From positions 1,734,501 to 1,798,500 of the forward strand of contig NZ_CP012099.1 of the NCBI RefSeq assembly GCF_001182785.1: a stretch of DNA of 64,000 bases, written 5' to 3'. Position numbers and translations under genes: made by a program. Below are positions 50,147 through 59,019 of this stretch, piece by piece (position 1 is the first letter of the stretch; every line of letters begins with the position of its first letter). The stretch is from Bacillus thuringiensis (GTDB lineage: Bacteria > Bacillota > Bacilli > Bacillales > Bacillaceae_G). Under the pieces are notes generated by a model. That model was not told where the DNA came from, did no database searches, and saw nothing but the letters and a program-made list of their open reading frames with translations.

Positions 50147-51409
50147 ATGGTGCAAAAGGTAAAGGAGAGAGTGAAAATTGAAGATATCTTAATGGCGCAT
50201 AATTGCCTGAAAGATATCGTTATTAAAACACCGTTACAACGTGATACAGTTTTATCTGAGAAATATGATTGTGACGTTTATGTAAAACGAGAAGACTTAC
50301 AATTAATTCGCTCTTTCAAAATTCGTGGTGCGTACAATTTAATTCAAAGCTTACCGAAAGAAAAATTACAAAACGGTGTTGTTTGCGCAAGTGCTGGTAA
50401 TCATGCGCAAGGAGTTGCTTATACGTGTAATTTATTGAAGATTACGTCAAAAATATTTATGCCCACAACAACACCGAAACAAAAAGTATCACAAGTACAA
50501 TTTTTCGGTGGTGATTTCGCAGAGATTGTATTAGTTGGTGATACATTCGATAGCTCTTTCCAAGAAGCACAGCGCTATTGTGAAGAAAATAAGATGACAT
50601 TTGTTCATCCGTTTGATGATCCGTATGTCGTTGCAGGTCAAGGGACAGTGGCAGTTGAAATTATGCATGATATGGAGAAATCAGTTGATTATATCTTTAC
50701 AGCAATTGGCGGTGGTGGATTAGCATCAGGAGTTGGTACATATGTAAAAGGTGTTAGTCCTACTACAAAGGTTATTGGTGTAGAGCCAATGGGAGCTGCA
50801 TCTATGAAAGAGGCTTTTCTTCAAAATGAAAATGTCGCATTGGAGAAAATAGATAGTTTTGTTGATGGGGCAGCTGTTAAAAAAGTAGGAAAGTTAACAT
50901 TTGAAACTTGTAAAGATGTAATTGACGATATTATTTTAGTACCAGAGGGGAAAGTTTGTACGACGATTTTAGAACTGTATAAGAAAAATGCGATTGTAGC
51001 TGAACCGGCTGGTGCACTCTCTATTGCAGCGCTTGATTTATATAGAGATGAAATAAAAGGTAAAACAGTTGTATGTACGCTAAGTGGTGGAAATAATGAT
51101 ATTGATAGAATGCAAGAAATGAAAGAACGTTCTCTCATTTATGAAGGGTTAAAGCATTATTTCATCATTGAATTTCCGCAGCGTTCAGGTGCGCTAAGAG
51201 AATTTCTTGATAAAGGATTAGGACCAGAAGATGACATTACGCGCTTTGAGTATATTAAGAAACATAATAAAGAAAATGGTCCAGCATTAGTCGGCGTAGA
51301 ATTAAAACATAAAGAAGATTATGAGCAATTAATTACTCGCTTTAAAGAAAATAATATTCAATTTATGGAGCTTAATAAAAACCCTGTTTTGTTTGATTTA
51401 CTTATTTAA
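50147..51409 (+). CDS. ilvA: Threonine ammonia-lyase (biosynthetic threonine dehydratase)
   Basis: This PLP enzyme makes 2-oxobutyrate from threonine, the entry to isoleucine. The 420-residue protein has the PLP lysine in S-F-K-I-R-G-A, the G-G-G-G-L phosphate loop and one C-terminal ACT-like regulatory domain (F-I-I-E-F-P-Q-R-S-G-A-L-R-E-F), the one-domain form like B. subtilis IlvA. It is the last gene of the operon. No leu genes follow, unlike some Bacilli. Confidence 0.94.
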   Translation: MVQKVKERVKIEDILMAHNCLKDIVIKTPLQRDTVLSEKYDCDVYVKREDLQLIRSFKIRGAYNLIQSLPKEKLQNGVVCASAGNHAQGVAYTCNLLKITSKIFMPTTTPKQKVSQVQFFGGDFAEIVLVGDTFDSSFQEAQRYCEENKMTFVHPFDDPYVVAGQGTVAVEIMHDMEKSVDYIFTAIGGGGLASGVGTYVKGVSPTTKVIGVEPMGAASMKEAFLQNENVALEKIDSFVDGAAVKKVGKLTFETCKDVIDDIILVPEGKVCTTILELYKKNAIVAEPAGALSIAALDLYRDEIKGKTVVCTLSGGNNDIDRMQEMKERSLIYEGLKHYFIIEFPQRSGALREFLDKGLGPEDDITRFEYIKKHNKENGPALVGVELKHKEDYEQLITRFKENNIQFMELNKNPVLFDLLI

Positions 51410-51434
51410 TAGAAGGAAAGAGTTAGCACCCAAA

Positions 51435-51487
51435 TAAAAAAGATAGATACAAGCGGGGAAAAATAATGCTTGTTCTATCTTTTTTAT
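51435..51487. terminator. Bidirectional terminator after ilvA
   Basis: AAAAAAGATAGA-x-ACAAGC/GCTTGT-x-CTATCTTTTTT hairpin. Confidence 0.85.
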
Positions 51488-51489
51488 AG

Positions 51490-51717
51490 TTAAACTAGAT
51501 ACTCATTAAATTCAAGAAGAATAAAGCTAGCTAACCAAAAAAATATCGCAATGCGAATAATTACATACATTGTAAATTCAAAGGGAGTAAGATTTCTCTC
51601 TCGCTTTATTTTTTTTAATAGTCTCACAGAATAAAAGGAACATAAAAGCAGGATTGCTATAGACATTTTATAGATGTTTTCTAAGAGGTTTATATTTTCT
51701 AATAACTCTTTCAGCAT
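51490..51717 (-). CDS. Hypothetical small membrane protein
   Basis: The 75-residue protein has two hydrophobic segments (about 15-32 and 50-70) with a basic loop between (L-L-K-K-I-K-R-E-R). I chose ATG 51717, five bases after AGGTGA; a GTG at 51726 lies on the ribosome site. It is a candidate two-helix membrane protein; the family is not recognised. Confidence 0.6.
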   Translation of the reverse strand: MLKELLENINLLENIYKMSIAILLLCSFYSVRLLKKIKRERNLTPFEFTMYVIIRIAIFFWLASFILLEFNEYLV

Positions 51718-51769
51718 GTTTATCACCTATTCTGTAAAGTATATTACAGAGAAATAGATCTTGAGCTGT

Positions 51770-52873
51770 CTAGTTTCGTTTGTTTTTTATTTTCCCTGTA
51801 TCATCAATTTCTACATCAGTTGAAATTGTTTGTAAATATTGAAGAGCTTTTTTCTTTTCTCCTTCATTTACAGGGGAAACTTGGTTGTTGCGAATGATAT
51901 AAGGATTGAATGACATTTGGACATCCTTTCCTTTAAAAGTTAAAGTTAATACGCCAGTTTCAGCGCTTTTCCCATTCACATAACTCGGGAATAAAAAGTT
52001 ACCTAATGAGTAAGCGATAGGAACTTTATTATAATAATCAAACCCTTGTAACCAATGTGGATGGCTTCCGACAATTGCATTAGCTCCTGCTTCAACCATT
52101 TTAGGTACATATTGCTTTTGGTATTCTACCGGACGATTTGATTTTTCAACGCCCCAATGCATATAGACGATTAAATAGTCTGCATCTTTCTTTTGTTCTT
52201 TAATTGTTTTTGTTACAAGATTTAAATCATAGCCATTCGCAACGCCAGGTTTATTCTCACCAGCTACCCAATTAGAATCAGGCATAAATCGAACGAAGGA
52301 AAGAAATTTGAACTTTTTCCCTTTTACGGTCATTTCTCGTGCTGTATATGCATCTTTCGCATTTTTTCCGGCTCCAATGTAAGGGAACTTTAATTTTTCT
52401 ACGTGAGAAATCGTATCTAATAATCCATCTTGCCCATAATCAAGTGTGTGGTTATTCCCAATATTTACGATGTCATATCCAGTGTTTTTAATAGCTTGTA
52501 GTGTAGATGGATCACTTTTAATCCAAAACAATTGCCCAGGTGCTTTCTTTTCTTTCGTTGTAAATGCCGACTCTAAATTCACAAAAGAAATATCAGCTTT
52601 TTTTATTTCTTCTTTTACATGTTGGAATGGGTAATCAGCCCCATTCTTTTCGATTATAGGACGTAATTGCCAATCAAACATTGTATCACCAGAGAAGGTG
52701 AGTGTGATTTCTTGGTCTTCTATTTTCTTTTCGCTTTTTGAAGCGGTTTTACTAGATTTGTTTTGCAAATCGGGTTTGTCTTTTGCTTTTGAAATAAAAG
52801 AGTAATTGATTAATAAAACAATCGGTGTAATGAAAAAGGCTATTAACAAAAATCGTTTTAGTAAAGTTTTCAT
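51770..52873 (-). CDS. CapA-family metallophosphatase-fold protein
   Basis: The 367-residue protein has an N-terminal signal anchor, then a calcineurin-like PGA_cap domain with F-S-G-D-T-M-F-D, N-L-E-S-A-F, I-G-N-N-H-T-L-D-Y-G, M-H-W-G-V-E and G-S-H-P-H-W-L-Q-G metal-ligand motifs. It is related to CapA/PgsA of polyglutamate capsules, but no capB/capC are here, so it is one of the free-standing cell-surface paralogues common in this group. Its substrate is unknown. Confidence 0.85.
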   Translation of the reverse strand: MKTLLKRFLLIAFFITPIVLLINYSFISKAKDKPDLQNKSSKTASKSEKKIEDQEITLTFSGDTMFDWQLRPIIEKNGADYPFQHVKEEIKKADISFVNLESAFTTKEKKAPGQLFWIKSDPSTLQAIKNTGYDIVNIGNNHTLDYGQDGLLDTISHVEKLKFPYIGAGKNAKDAYTAREMTVKGKKFKFLSFVRFMPDSNWVAGENKPGVANGYDLNLVTKTIKEQKKDADYLIVYMHWGVEKSNRPVEYQKQYVPKMVEAGANAIVGSHPHWLQGFDYYNKVPIAYSLGNFLFPSYVNGKSAETGVLTLTFKGKDVQMSFNPYIIRNNQVSPVNEGEKKKALQYLQTISTDVEIDDTGKIKNKRN

Positions 52874-53076
52874 ATATACCTTCCCTTTTAATATTATCCC
52901 GCAATTAAATTAACACTGAATCTATTAAAGGTAATTAAAGTTACAAAAAATAGCGGGTTATGTAGTGGAAAACATTTGTTAATATTCTCAATATTAAGTT
53001 AACATATAGATAACCTGTAAATCAATGTATAAACCAAAATATAGAAATAAAGAATTCGAAGGGTGAAGAATGAGAA

Positions 53077-53793
53077 ATGGTTATATTAGGAGCAGTTGTA
53101 AATGGGATTTGTATTATATTTGGTACTTTACTTGGTAAATTATTTAGTAGGATTCCAGAAAGTATGAAAGGGACGATAATGCACGTAATCGGTTTAGCGG
53201 TTACTGTGCTTGGTCTTCAAATGGCATTAAAAAGTGAAAACTTTCTTGTTGTCATACTGAGTTTAGTGATTGGTACGGTAATTGGAGAATGGTTACAATT
53301 AGAAGAAAAGTTAAAACATTTAGGGGATTGGCTAGAAAATAAAGTTGGATCGAAAGGGAAAGGTAGCATATCAGAAGGTTTTGTAACAGCTACTTTAATT
53401 TTTGCAATTGGCGCGATGGGGATACTTGGTGCACTTGACAGTGGGATTCGCGGAAATCATGATATTTTATTTACAAAGGCGATTATCGATGGATTTATTT
53501 CTATTATATTAACGACAACTCTAGGAATTGGCGTAGTATTTTCGGCGATTCCAGTTGTTTTATATGAAGGTGGTATTGCAGTTTTTGCAACACAAATTAA
53601 TAGTTTTGTCCCGAAAGAATTAATGAACCAATTTATAGTGGAGATGACGGCTACGGGCGGCATTATGATATCTGCTATTGGATTGAACTTGCTTAGTATT
53701 ATTAAAATCAAGGTGGCAAATTTACTTCCAGGTATATTGGTAGTGGGTGTAATTGTTTCAATTATTTATGGTTACGGTTTGTTAGTAAATTAG
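53077..53793 (+). CDS. DUF554 membrane protein
   Basis: The 238-residue protein has six or seven hydrophobic segments, the conserved start G-A-V-V-N-G-I-C-I-I-F-G-T-L-L-G and the A-T-L-I-F-A-I-G-A-M-G-I-L-G-A-L motif of DUF554. Function is unknown; a channel or transporter role is assumed for the family. The next gene lies 18 bp downstream. A 20-nt motif shared with another upstream region lies about 120 bp before it. Confidence 0.85.
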   Translation: MVILGAVVNGICIIFGTLLGKLFSRIPESMKGTIMHVIGLAVTVLGLQMALKSENFLVVILSLVIGTVIGEWLQLEEKLKHLGDWLENKVGSKGKGSISEGFVTATLIFAIGAMGILGALDSGIRGNHDILFTKAIIDGFISIILTTTLGIGVVFSAIPVVLYEGGIAVFATQINSFVPKELMNQFIVEMTATGGIMISAIGLNLLSIIKIKVANLLPGILVVGVIVSIIYGYGLLVN

Positions 53794-53811
53794 TAGAGGA
53801 TGGAAATACAT

Positions 53812-54672
53812 ATGGAGGAATTTCAATTTACAAAACGTGTGCATAAAATATTGGAGATTGCAGCAAAAGAGAGTGAGTGTAACATAATTCACCCGGTCCA
53901 TCTGTTTATAGGTATGTGTAAAGAAGGTACAGGAGTTTGCGCTGAGTTATTTATGTATTTGTTTCATAAAGTGGGTCCAGATTTTTTAGAAAAACTTTCG
54001 TTACGAAAACGATTCGAGTTACATAATCAAGAATATAAAAAAATAGGGCAATATAAACTATCTTATAAAGCGATAGAAATTTTACAAATAGCGAAGAAAC
54101 GTATGGAACGCTTTCAGCAAGTAGTAATTAATGAAGGACATATTATGTATGCATTATTTCGTATAGATACAGATATTGGTGAATTTATACATACACAAAT
54201 GCAAGAAGATATATTACGTATTACAGCTGTCCCGAGAGACTTAGTGGTAGATTTAAATCGTTTTAAATCTATTTATAATACATTATTTTGTCATATAAGA
54301 AGAGCTAGTCCTTCTGATTTTGATAAGTTATCACGATTTGTAGCGGATGAATTTGGTGAACGGTGGTTACAGTCGGTTGTTTATGGATTTCGGACATATA
54401 ACGAAAAGTTACCTATCTATATTGCACAGCAGGAGGAAGTAATAATTGGTTTCGCTTGTTACGATGTAGTGAGAGGAAAGAAAGGATTGTTTGGTCCGAT
54501 GGGCATAGCGAAACAAAATCGTGTGAAAGGTGTAGGAAAAGAATTATTGCATCATTGTTTATATAATATGAAGCAAGATGGATATGAATATGCGATTATT
54601 GGACAAGCTGGTCCCATTGAGTTTTACGAGAGAAATTGTAATGCTCGTTTAATACCGATAGATAATAATTAA
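53812..54672 (+). CDS. Clp N-domain/GNAT acetyltransferase fusion
   Basis: Residues about 1-145 form a double Clp-N-like repeat (F-T-K-R-V-H-K-I-L-E-I-A-A-K-E-S, H-P-V-H-L-F-I-G-M and the second E-G-H-I-M-Y-A-L-F), as in the N-terminus of ClpC. Residues about 160-286 form a GNAT domain (I-R-R-A-S-P-S-D-F, then G-P-M-G-I-A-K-Q-N-R-V-K-G-V-G-K-E-L-L). No AAA+ ATPase is present. The Clp-N part may present adaptor-type substrates for acetylation; this is speculative. I chose ATG 53812, since the ATG at 53800 overlaps the GAGGATGG ribosome site. Confidence 0.78.
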   Translation: MEEFQFTKRVHKILEIAAKESECNIIHPVHLFIGMCKEGTGVCAELFMYLFHKVGPDFLEKLSLRKRFELHNQEYKKIGQYKLSYKAIEILQIAKKRMERFQQVVINEGHIMYALFRIDTDIGEFIHTQMQEDILRITAVPRDLVVDLNRFKSIYNTLFCHIRRASPSDFDKLSRFVADEFGERWLQSVVYGFRTYNEKLPIYIAQQEEVIIGFACYDVVRGKKGLFGPMGIAKQNRVKGVGKELLHHCLYNMKQDGYEYAIIGQAGPIEFYERNCNARLIPIDNN

Positions 54673-54703
54673 CCAACTTCATTTAGGGGAGTTGGTTTTA
54701 TTA
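54671..54703 (+). terminator. Intrinsic terminator
   Basis: An ACCAACT/AGTTGGT hairpin followed by a short T-run. Confidence 0.6.
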
Positions 54704-54839
54704 TGAAAATGATGTAGAGATGTAGTGGTTTTTACTGGAAAATAGCGGGTTTTGTAGTAAATCTTGCATATAAAGCAAATTACTAAACTTTTTACAAGAA
54801 AGGGTGTAGAATGGGTATCTAAAGAAAGAAGGTGTGAAA

Positions 54840-56054
54840 ATGGCCAGCTGGAAACGGAATTTAATGATTTGTTGGCTAGGTTGTTTTACCACTGCAGCCG
54901 GTATGAGTTTAGTAATTCCTTTCTTATCTTTTTATATTGAGGAATTAGGAGTAACTGGCACTTCAAGCATTGCACAGTGGTCGGGACTTGCATTTGGTGT
55001 AACATTTTTAATGGGTGCGATCGTATCGCCAATATGGGGAAAGCTTGGTGATATACATGGACGGAAATTGATGCTTATTCGTGCTAGCCTCGGTATGGCG
55101 ATTATTATGACGCTTATGGGGTTTGTAACGGATGTGTATCAACTAGTCGCACTAAGATTTTTAATGGGAGCAGTATCTGGTTTCCTTTCAACAGCGATGA
55201 CATTTATTGCAGCAGAAACTCCGAAAGAACATTCAGGTTGGGCGATTTCCACAATTTCAACTGGTGGTGTGAGCGGTTCGTTACTTGGCCCGTTACTTGG
55301 AGGTTATTTGTCTGAGTTAATTGGAATGCGTCATGTCTTTCTTGTTACAGGAGCTTTTTTATTCCTTTCCTTTCTCATCGTTTTTTTCTTCCTGCATGAA
55401 GAAAATCACTCTGCTCAAGCAAAAAAAACACAGCCGAAAAAAGTATGGACGATGGTCCCAGCGAAGCATTTAATTATTAGTTTATTTGTAACAACATTTA
55501 TTATTCAACTTGCTAATATGTCAGTTCAACCCATTGTTACATTGTACGTGAAAAATTTAGTAGGTCCTCATACTGCACATATTGAAACAATTGCGGGAGC
55601 AGTTATGTCAGCGACAGGATTAGCAGTTATTTTGGCAGCACCAAGACTAGGAAGATTATCAGATCATATCGGTCCTCAAAAAACGTTAGTTGTAGCGTTA
55701 TTTGCAGCAGGAATTATTTTTATCCCGCAAGCATTTGTAACCTCAGCTTGGCAACTATTAATTCTTCGATTTTTATTAGGTATCGCCCAAGCAGGATTAT
55801 TGCCTTCCGTACAAACTCTACTAAAACAACATACACCAACCCATGTTACGGGACGAATATTTGGATATAATCAGTCGTTTCAGTTTTTAGGAAATATGAT
55901 TGGTCCAGTGCTCGGGGGACAAATTGCAGCGCATGCAGGCTTCCAATATGTTTTCCTCTCTACATCATCACTATTATTTATTGCGTGTATTTGGGTTTAT
56001 TTTCATAATAAGAACAAAGAAGTATCAGAGACACAACGTTTGGAAGTTAGTTAA
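54840..56054 (+). CDS. MFS multidrug exporter-like protein
   Basis: The 404-residue, 12-helix DHA1-type protein has the motif A loop G-K-L-G-D-I-H-G-R-K, a repeated G-R-L-S-D-H-I-G in the second half and helix-5 motif C (G-P-L-L-G-G). The start is ATG 54840 after GAAGGTG; the GTG at 54834 lies close to the site. It is monocistronic between terminators. Substrate unknown. Confidence 0.87.
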   Translation: MASWKRNLMICWLGCFTTAAGMSLVIPFLSFYIEELGVTGTSSIAQWSGLAFGVTFLMGAIVSPIWGKLGDIHGRKLMLIRASLGMAIIMTLMGFVTDVYQLVALRFLMGAVSGFLSTAMTFIAAETPKEHSGWAISTISTGGVSGSLLGPLLGGYLSELIGMRHVFLVTGAFLFLSFLIVFFFLHEENHSAQAKKTQPKKVWTMVPAKHLIISLFVTTFIIQLANMSVQPIVTLYVKNLVGPHTAHIETIAGAVMSATGLAVILAAPRLGRLSDHIGPQKTLVVALFAAGIIFIPQAFVTSAWQLLILRFLLGIAQAGLLPSVQTLLKQHTPTHVTGRIFGYNQSFQFLGNMIGPVLGGQIAAHAGFQYVFLSTSSLLFIACIWVYFHNKNKEVSETQRLEVS

Positions 56055-56065
56055 CTAAGTGAATG

Positions 56066-56110
56066 AAAAAGAAAAAGGATGAAGCAACATGTGCTTCATC
56101 CTTTTTCTTT
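56066..56110. terminator. Bidirectional terminator
   Basis: AAAGAAAAAGGATGAAGCA and its complement flank a short loop between convergent genes. Confidence 0.85.
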
Positions 56111-56870
56111 AAAATCGAAGACAGAGATAACTTAATGTACCAAGCTCATAACTACGGTGAATGACTTCACCGCTATTCTCGCCACTTCCCATTGCAATAA
56201 ACAAAGGAACAAAATGCTCTGCTCTTGGTACTGCTAATTGTGCATGAGGAGCATTATTCTCCCAATTAAACAATGCATCTTTATCGTTATTCTGTATATG
56301 TTTAATAATCCAATCATCAAATTCAATTGCCCATTTTTCAGGAGTAGTTTGATTCCATTTCAGTGCTCGTAAATTATGAACGGTAACGCCACTACCGATT
56401 ACTAAAATATCTTCTTGTCCGAGTCCTTTAAGTGCTTCTCCAATTTCAAATTGTTCTTTTGCAGAAAGGAATGGATTTACTGATATTTGCACGACAGGAA
56501 TATTTGCTTCTGGATACATGCGGTGCAGGAGTGTCCATGAACCATGATCTAAACCTCTCGTCATATTATGATGGACTGGAATACCTTTGTTTCTAAATTT
56601 TGTTTCTAACATAGATGCAATGCTAGAAGAGCCTTTCGCACGATATTTGATTTCGTATAACTCAGGGGGGAAACCTCCAAAATCATAAATTGTTTCATAC
56701 TCGTTATCTGATGAGGAAATCGTTAATACTTCACTTTCCCAGTGAGCAGTGAAAATAACAATTGCTTTCGGTTTATATGTTTCTCCAAGTGTTTTTAAAA
56801 ATCGTGTATAGTCTGTATCTTGAATAGCGAGCATAGGTGAACCATGTGCTAAAAATAGTGATGGCATCAT
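56109..56870 (-). CDS. LigB-type extradiol dioxygenase (4,5-DOPA dioxygenase family)
   Basis: The 253-residue protein begins M-P-S-L-F-L-A-H-G-S-P-M and has T-A-H-W-E-S, H-H-N-M-T-R-G-L-D-H-G and P-R-A-E-H-F-V-P-L, the metal-ligand pattern of the YgiD/DODA group, which cleaves catechol-type rings. Natural substrates in bacteria are uncertain; DOPA or small catechols are the usual suggestions. Its promoter carries a TACT-N7-AGTA palindrome of the quinone-sensor type. AGGAGGTTTCTACT lies upstream of the minus-strand start. Confidence 0.88.
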   Translation of the reverse strand: MMPSLFLAHGSPMLAIQDTDYTRFLKTLGETYKPKAIVIFTAHWESEVLTISSSDNEYETIYDFGGFPPELYEIKYRAKGSSSIASMLETKFRNKGIPVHHNMTRGLDHGSWTLLHRMYPEANIPVVQISVNPFLSAKEQFEIGEALKGLGQEDILVIGSGVTVHNLRALKWNQTTPEKWAIEFDDWIIKHIQNNDKDALFNWENNAPHAQLAVPRAEHFVPLFIAMGSGENSGEVIHRSYELGTLSYLCLRF

Positions 56871-56891
56871 AATAGTAGAAACCTCCTAAAA

Positions 56892-56926
56892 ATTATATAA
56901 TTACTTTATGTAAGTAACTATATAAT
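56892..56926. promoter_or_regulatory. Palindromic operator with TACT-N7-AGTA core
   Basis: ATTATATAATTACTT and its near-perfect complement (one mismatch) flank 5 bp. The core TACT-TTATGTA-AGTA is at 56902-56916, the box I recall for the B. subtilis YodB/CatR quinone-diamide sensors. A minus-strand TATAAT lies at its edge (56897-56892). Confidence 0.6.
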
Positions 56927-57082
56927 TTTATTTTTGATTCGTCAAGAGATTAGTTTGAAAGCAAGTCTGAAAAATACATCATTTGTCATAATGAAAGCAA
57001 TTACATATAATATAAAATAAGAAAAGTGAATGGATATTCATTTTTCTTAAAGGTATACATAATAAATTTGGGGGCTGACGAA

Positions 57083-58006
57083 ATGAATGTACAGGAAAGT
57101 TTCGTTACGGCATTGGATGGATCGGAAATTTATTTGCGTAAATGGTTACCAGAAGGAGATCCGAGAGGAATTATTCAAATTGCACATGGCATGACAGAGC
57201 ATGCAGGGGTGTATACAGAATTTGTAGATGCTTTATTGGAAGCAGGGTATGGTGTTTATGCGCATGATCATAAAGGACATGGGAAAACAGTAAAAAAAGA
57301 AGAAGATTATGGTCATTTTGAACCAAATATAGGGTGGAATCAAGTTGTATCGGATGTTATCTTTGTTTCAGAAAGGATAAAAGAAGAGCAGTCAAGTCCT
57401 TTGTTTTTACTTGGACATAGTATGGGTTCTTTTTTATCAAGACGTGCTGTACAACTTAGGGGTGAACTATACGATGGATTTCTGATTTCAGGAACAGGTG
57501 GAAATCCAGGGCTTTTAGGAGCTATTGGTCATAAAGTAGCAACAATCGAAATGAAATTGCGCGGGGCAAAAACGAAAAGTCCAATGTTAAACTTTTTATC
57601 TTTCGGAAACTTCAATTCGAACTTTAAGCCAAATCGTACAAAATTTGATTGGTTATCTTCAGATAATAATCAAGTTGATAAATATATTGCGGATCCGTTA
57701 TGTGGTTTCATTTGTACGACGAGTTTTTACCGAGAATTATTTTCTGGAGTATTAGAAGTAAATAAACTAGAAGAATACAAGAAGACGCCAAAGAATCTTC
57801 CAATACATATATTCTCTGGTGATCGTGATCCTGTTGGCGATATGGGGAAAGGTGTAAAAGAAGTATATGAAAACTATAAAAAATGTGGTGTGAAAGACGT
57901 GACACTACGTTTATATGAAAATGGTAGACATGAAATGTTTCATGAAGTAAATAAGGATGAAGTATTTAAAGATTTAATTTCGTGGTTAGATGCGCATAAT
58001 AAATGA
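57083..58006 (+). CDS. Alpha/beta hydrolase, monoacylglycerol-lipase-like
   Basis: The 307-residue soluble hydrolase has an oxyanion I-A-H-G-M-T-E-H start, nucleophile elbow G-H-S-M-G-S, acid in S-G-D-R-D-P-V-G and His in N-G-R-H-E-M-F-H. This is the lysophospholipase/monoglyceride lipase pattern. ATG 57083 follows GGGGGCTG; the in-frame ATG at 57026 lacks a site. It is monocistronic. Confidence 0.9.
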   Translation: MNVQESFVTALDGSEIYLRKWLPEGDPRGIIQIAHGMTEHAGVYTEFVDALLEAGYGVYAHDHKGHGKTVKKEEDYGHFEPNIGWNQVVSDVIFVSERIKEEQSSPLFLLGHSMGSFLSRRAVQLRGELYDGFLISGTGGNPGLLGAIGHKVATIEMKLRGAKTKSPMLNFLSFGNFNSNFKPNRTKFDWLSSDNNQVDKYIADPLCGFICTTSFYRELFSGVLEVNKLEEYKKTPKNLPIHIFSGDRDPVGDMGKGVKEVYENYKKCGVKDVTLRLYENGRHEMFHEVNKDEVFKDLISWLDAHNK

Positions 58007-58010
58007 GAAA

Positions 58011-58044
58011 GATAATCCCAAACTGTTTGTAGTTTGGGATTATT
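58011..58044 (+). terminator. Intrinsic terminator
   Basis: AATCCCAAACT/AGTTTGGGATT followed by a T-rich stretch. Confidence 0.75.
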
Positions 58045-58160
58045 TATTATACAGAAATAGGGGCAATAAATTCTTAAATTCACTTTACTTAATAAAAAAT
58101 AAATCTTATTCTATATAATTAAACAGATAGCAAGCTCTGTGTAAGTAAGGAGATGAATGT

Positions 58161-58850
58161 ATGAGATTTGGAATTATCGGTCCATCAGAAGATGAAATTA
58201 CGCCTTTTATTGAAGAAATGTCTAATAAGGAAATAACGAATCTTGCGATGTTAACATTTCACAGTGGGAAATATGAGAATGTAGAAGTTGTTGCCTTATA
58301 TTGTGGTGTATGTAAAGTTAATGCAGCTATTGCAACTCAAATATTAATCGATAAATTCAATGTAACGCATATTATTGTCACAGGTGTTGCAGGAGCAATC
58401 GACAAAGTATTGAAAATTGGAGATACAGTAATTTCAACAGAAATAGCATATCATGATGTTGATGAAGGGATATTAACTGAATATCATCCTTGGATGGAAA
58501 GTGTATATTTTAGAACGGATAGAAACCTGCTTGAATTAAGCAGAGAAGTGGTTGAGAACAATCAATTCGCTCAAAATGTTTATTTTGGAAAAGTTGTTAC
58601 TGGAGAAGCGTTTATTAGTGAGAGTGGTCGTACAGAAATAATCTCTAAATACAATCCACTTTGTGTAGATATGGAAACTGCAAGTATAGCCCACGTCTGC
58701 TATGCAAATACGATTCCGTTTTTAGCAGTGAGATCAATAACAGATACAGAAGAAGCGTCTGGCATAGAAGTGTTCGAAGATAATTGTGTATCTGCTTCGC
58801 ATAATTCAATTTATTTTGTTAAAAAGTTACTAGAGTCTTTAAAAAAATAA
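58161..58850 (+). CDS. 5'-methylthioadenosine/S-adenosylhomocysteine nucleosidase family
   Basis: The 229-residue protein has the phosphorylase/nucleosidase fold: I-I-V-T-G-V-A-G-A-I, S-T-E-I-A-Y-H-D-V-D near residue 95 and the catalytic V-D-M-E-T-A-S-I-A-H with the D-T-E-E-A-S-G acid loop. It would cleave adenine from MTA or SAH in methionine salvage. It differs from a canonical MtnN (first residues M-R-F-G-I-I-G-P-S-E-D-E), so it may be a paralogue. AAGGAGATG precedes the ATG. Confidence 0.88.
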   Translation: MRFGIIGPSEDEITPFIEEMSNKEITNLAMLTFHSGKYENVEVVALYCGVCKVNAAIATQILIDKFNVTHIIVTGVAGAIDKVLKIGDTVISTEIAYHDVDEGILTEYHPWMESVYFRTDRNLLELSREVVENNQFAQNVYFGKVVTGEAFISESGRTEIISKYNPLCVDMETASIAHVCYANTIPFLAVRSITDTEEASGIEVFEDNCVSASHNSIYFVKKLLESLKK

Positions 58851-58867
58851 AGAAATATTGTATGAGA

Positions 58868-58900
58868 GGAAACCTCACTTTTCTGAAGTGAGGTTTTTTG
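58868..58900 (+). terminator. Intrinsic terminator
   Basis: AAACCTCACTT/AAGTGAGGTTT and T6. Confidence 0.88.
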
Positions 58901-59019
58901 TAGTAACGAAGTAATTGTGAATAAAACTAATTTTAAAAGTAACTTAAAATCAAACTTTTTATAAAGCAACAGATGCCTGTTCATAATAGTAGTATAATAG
59001 TGAATGAGGTGTTAATAGA

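Noticed and set aside
53812..54672. Simple ClpC fragment (pseudogene) reading of the Clp-N protein
   Set aside because: An intact, in-frame GNAT domain follows with its own acetyl-CoA motif and the gene has normal start and stop signals.
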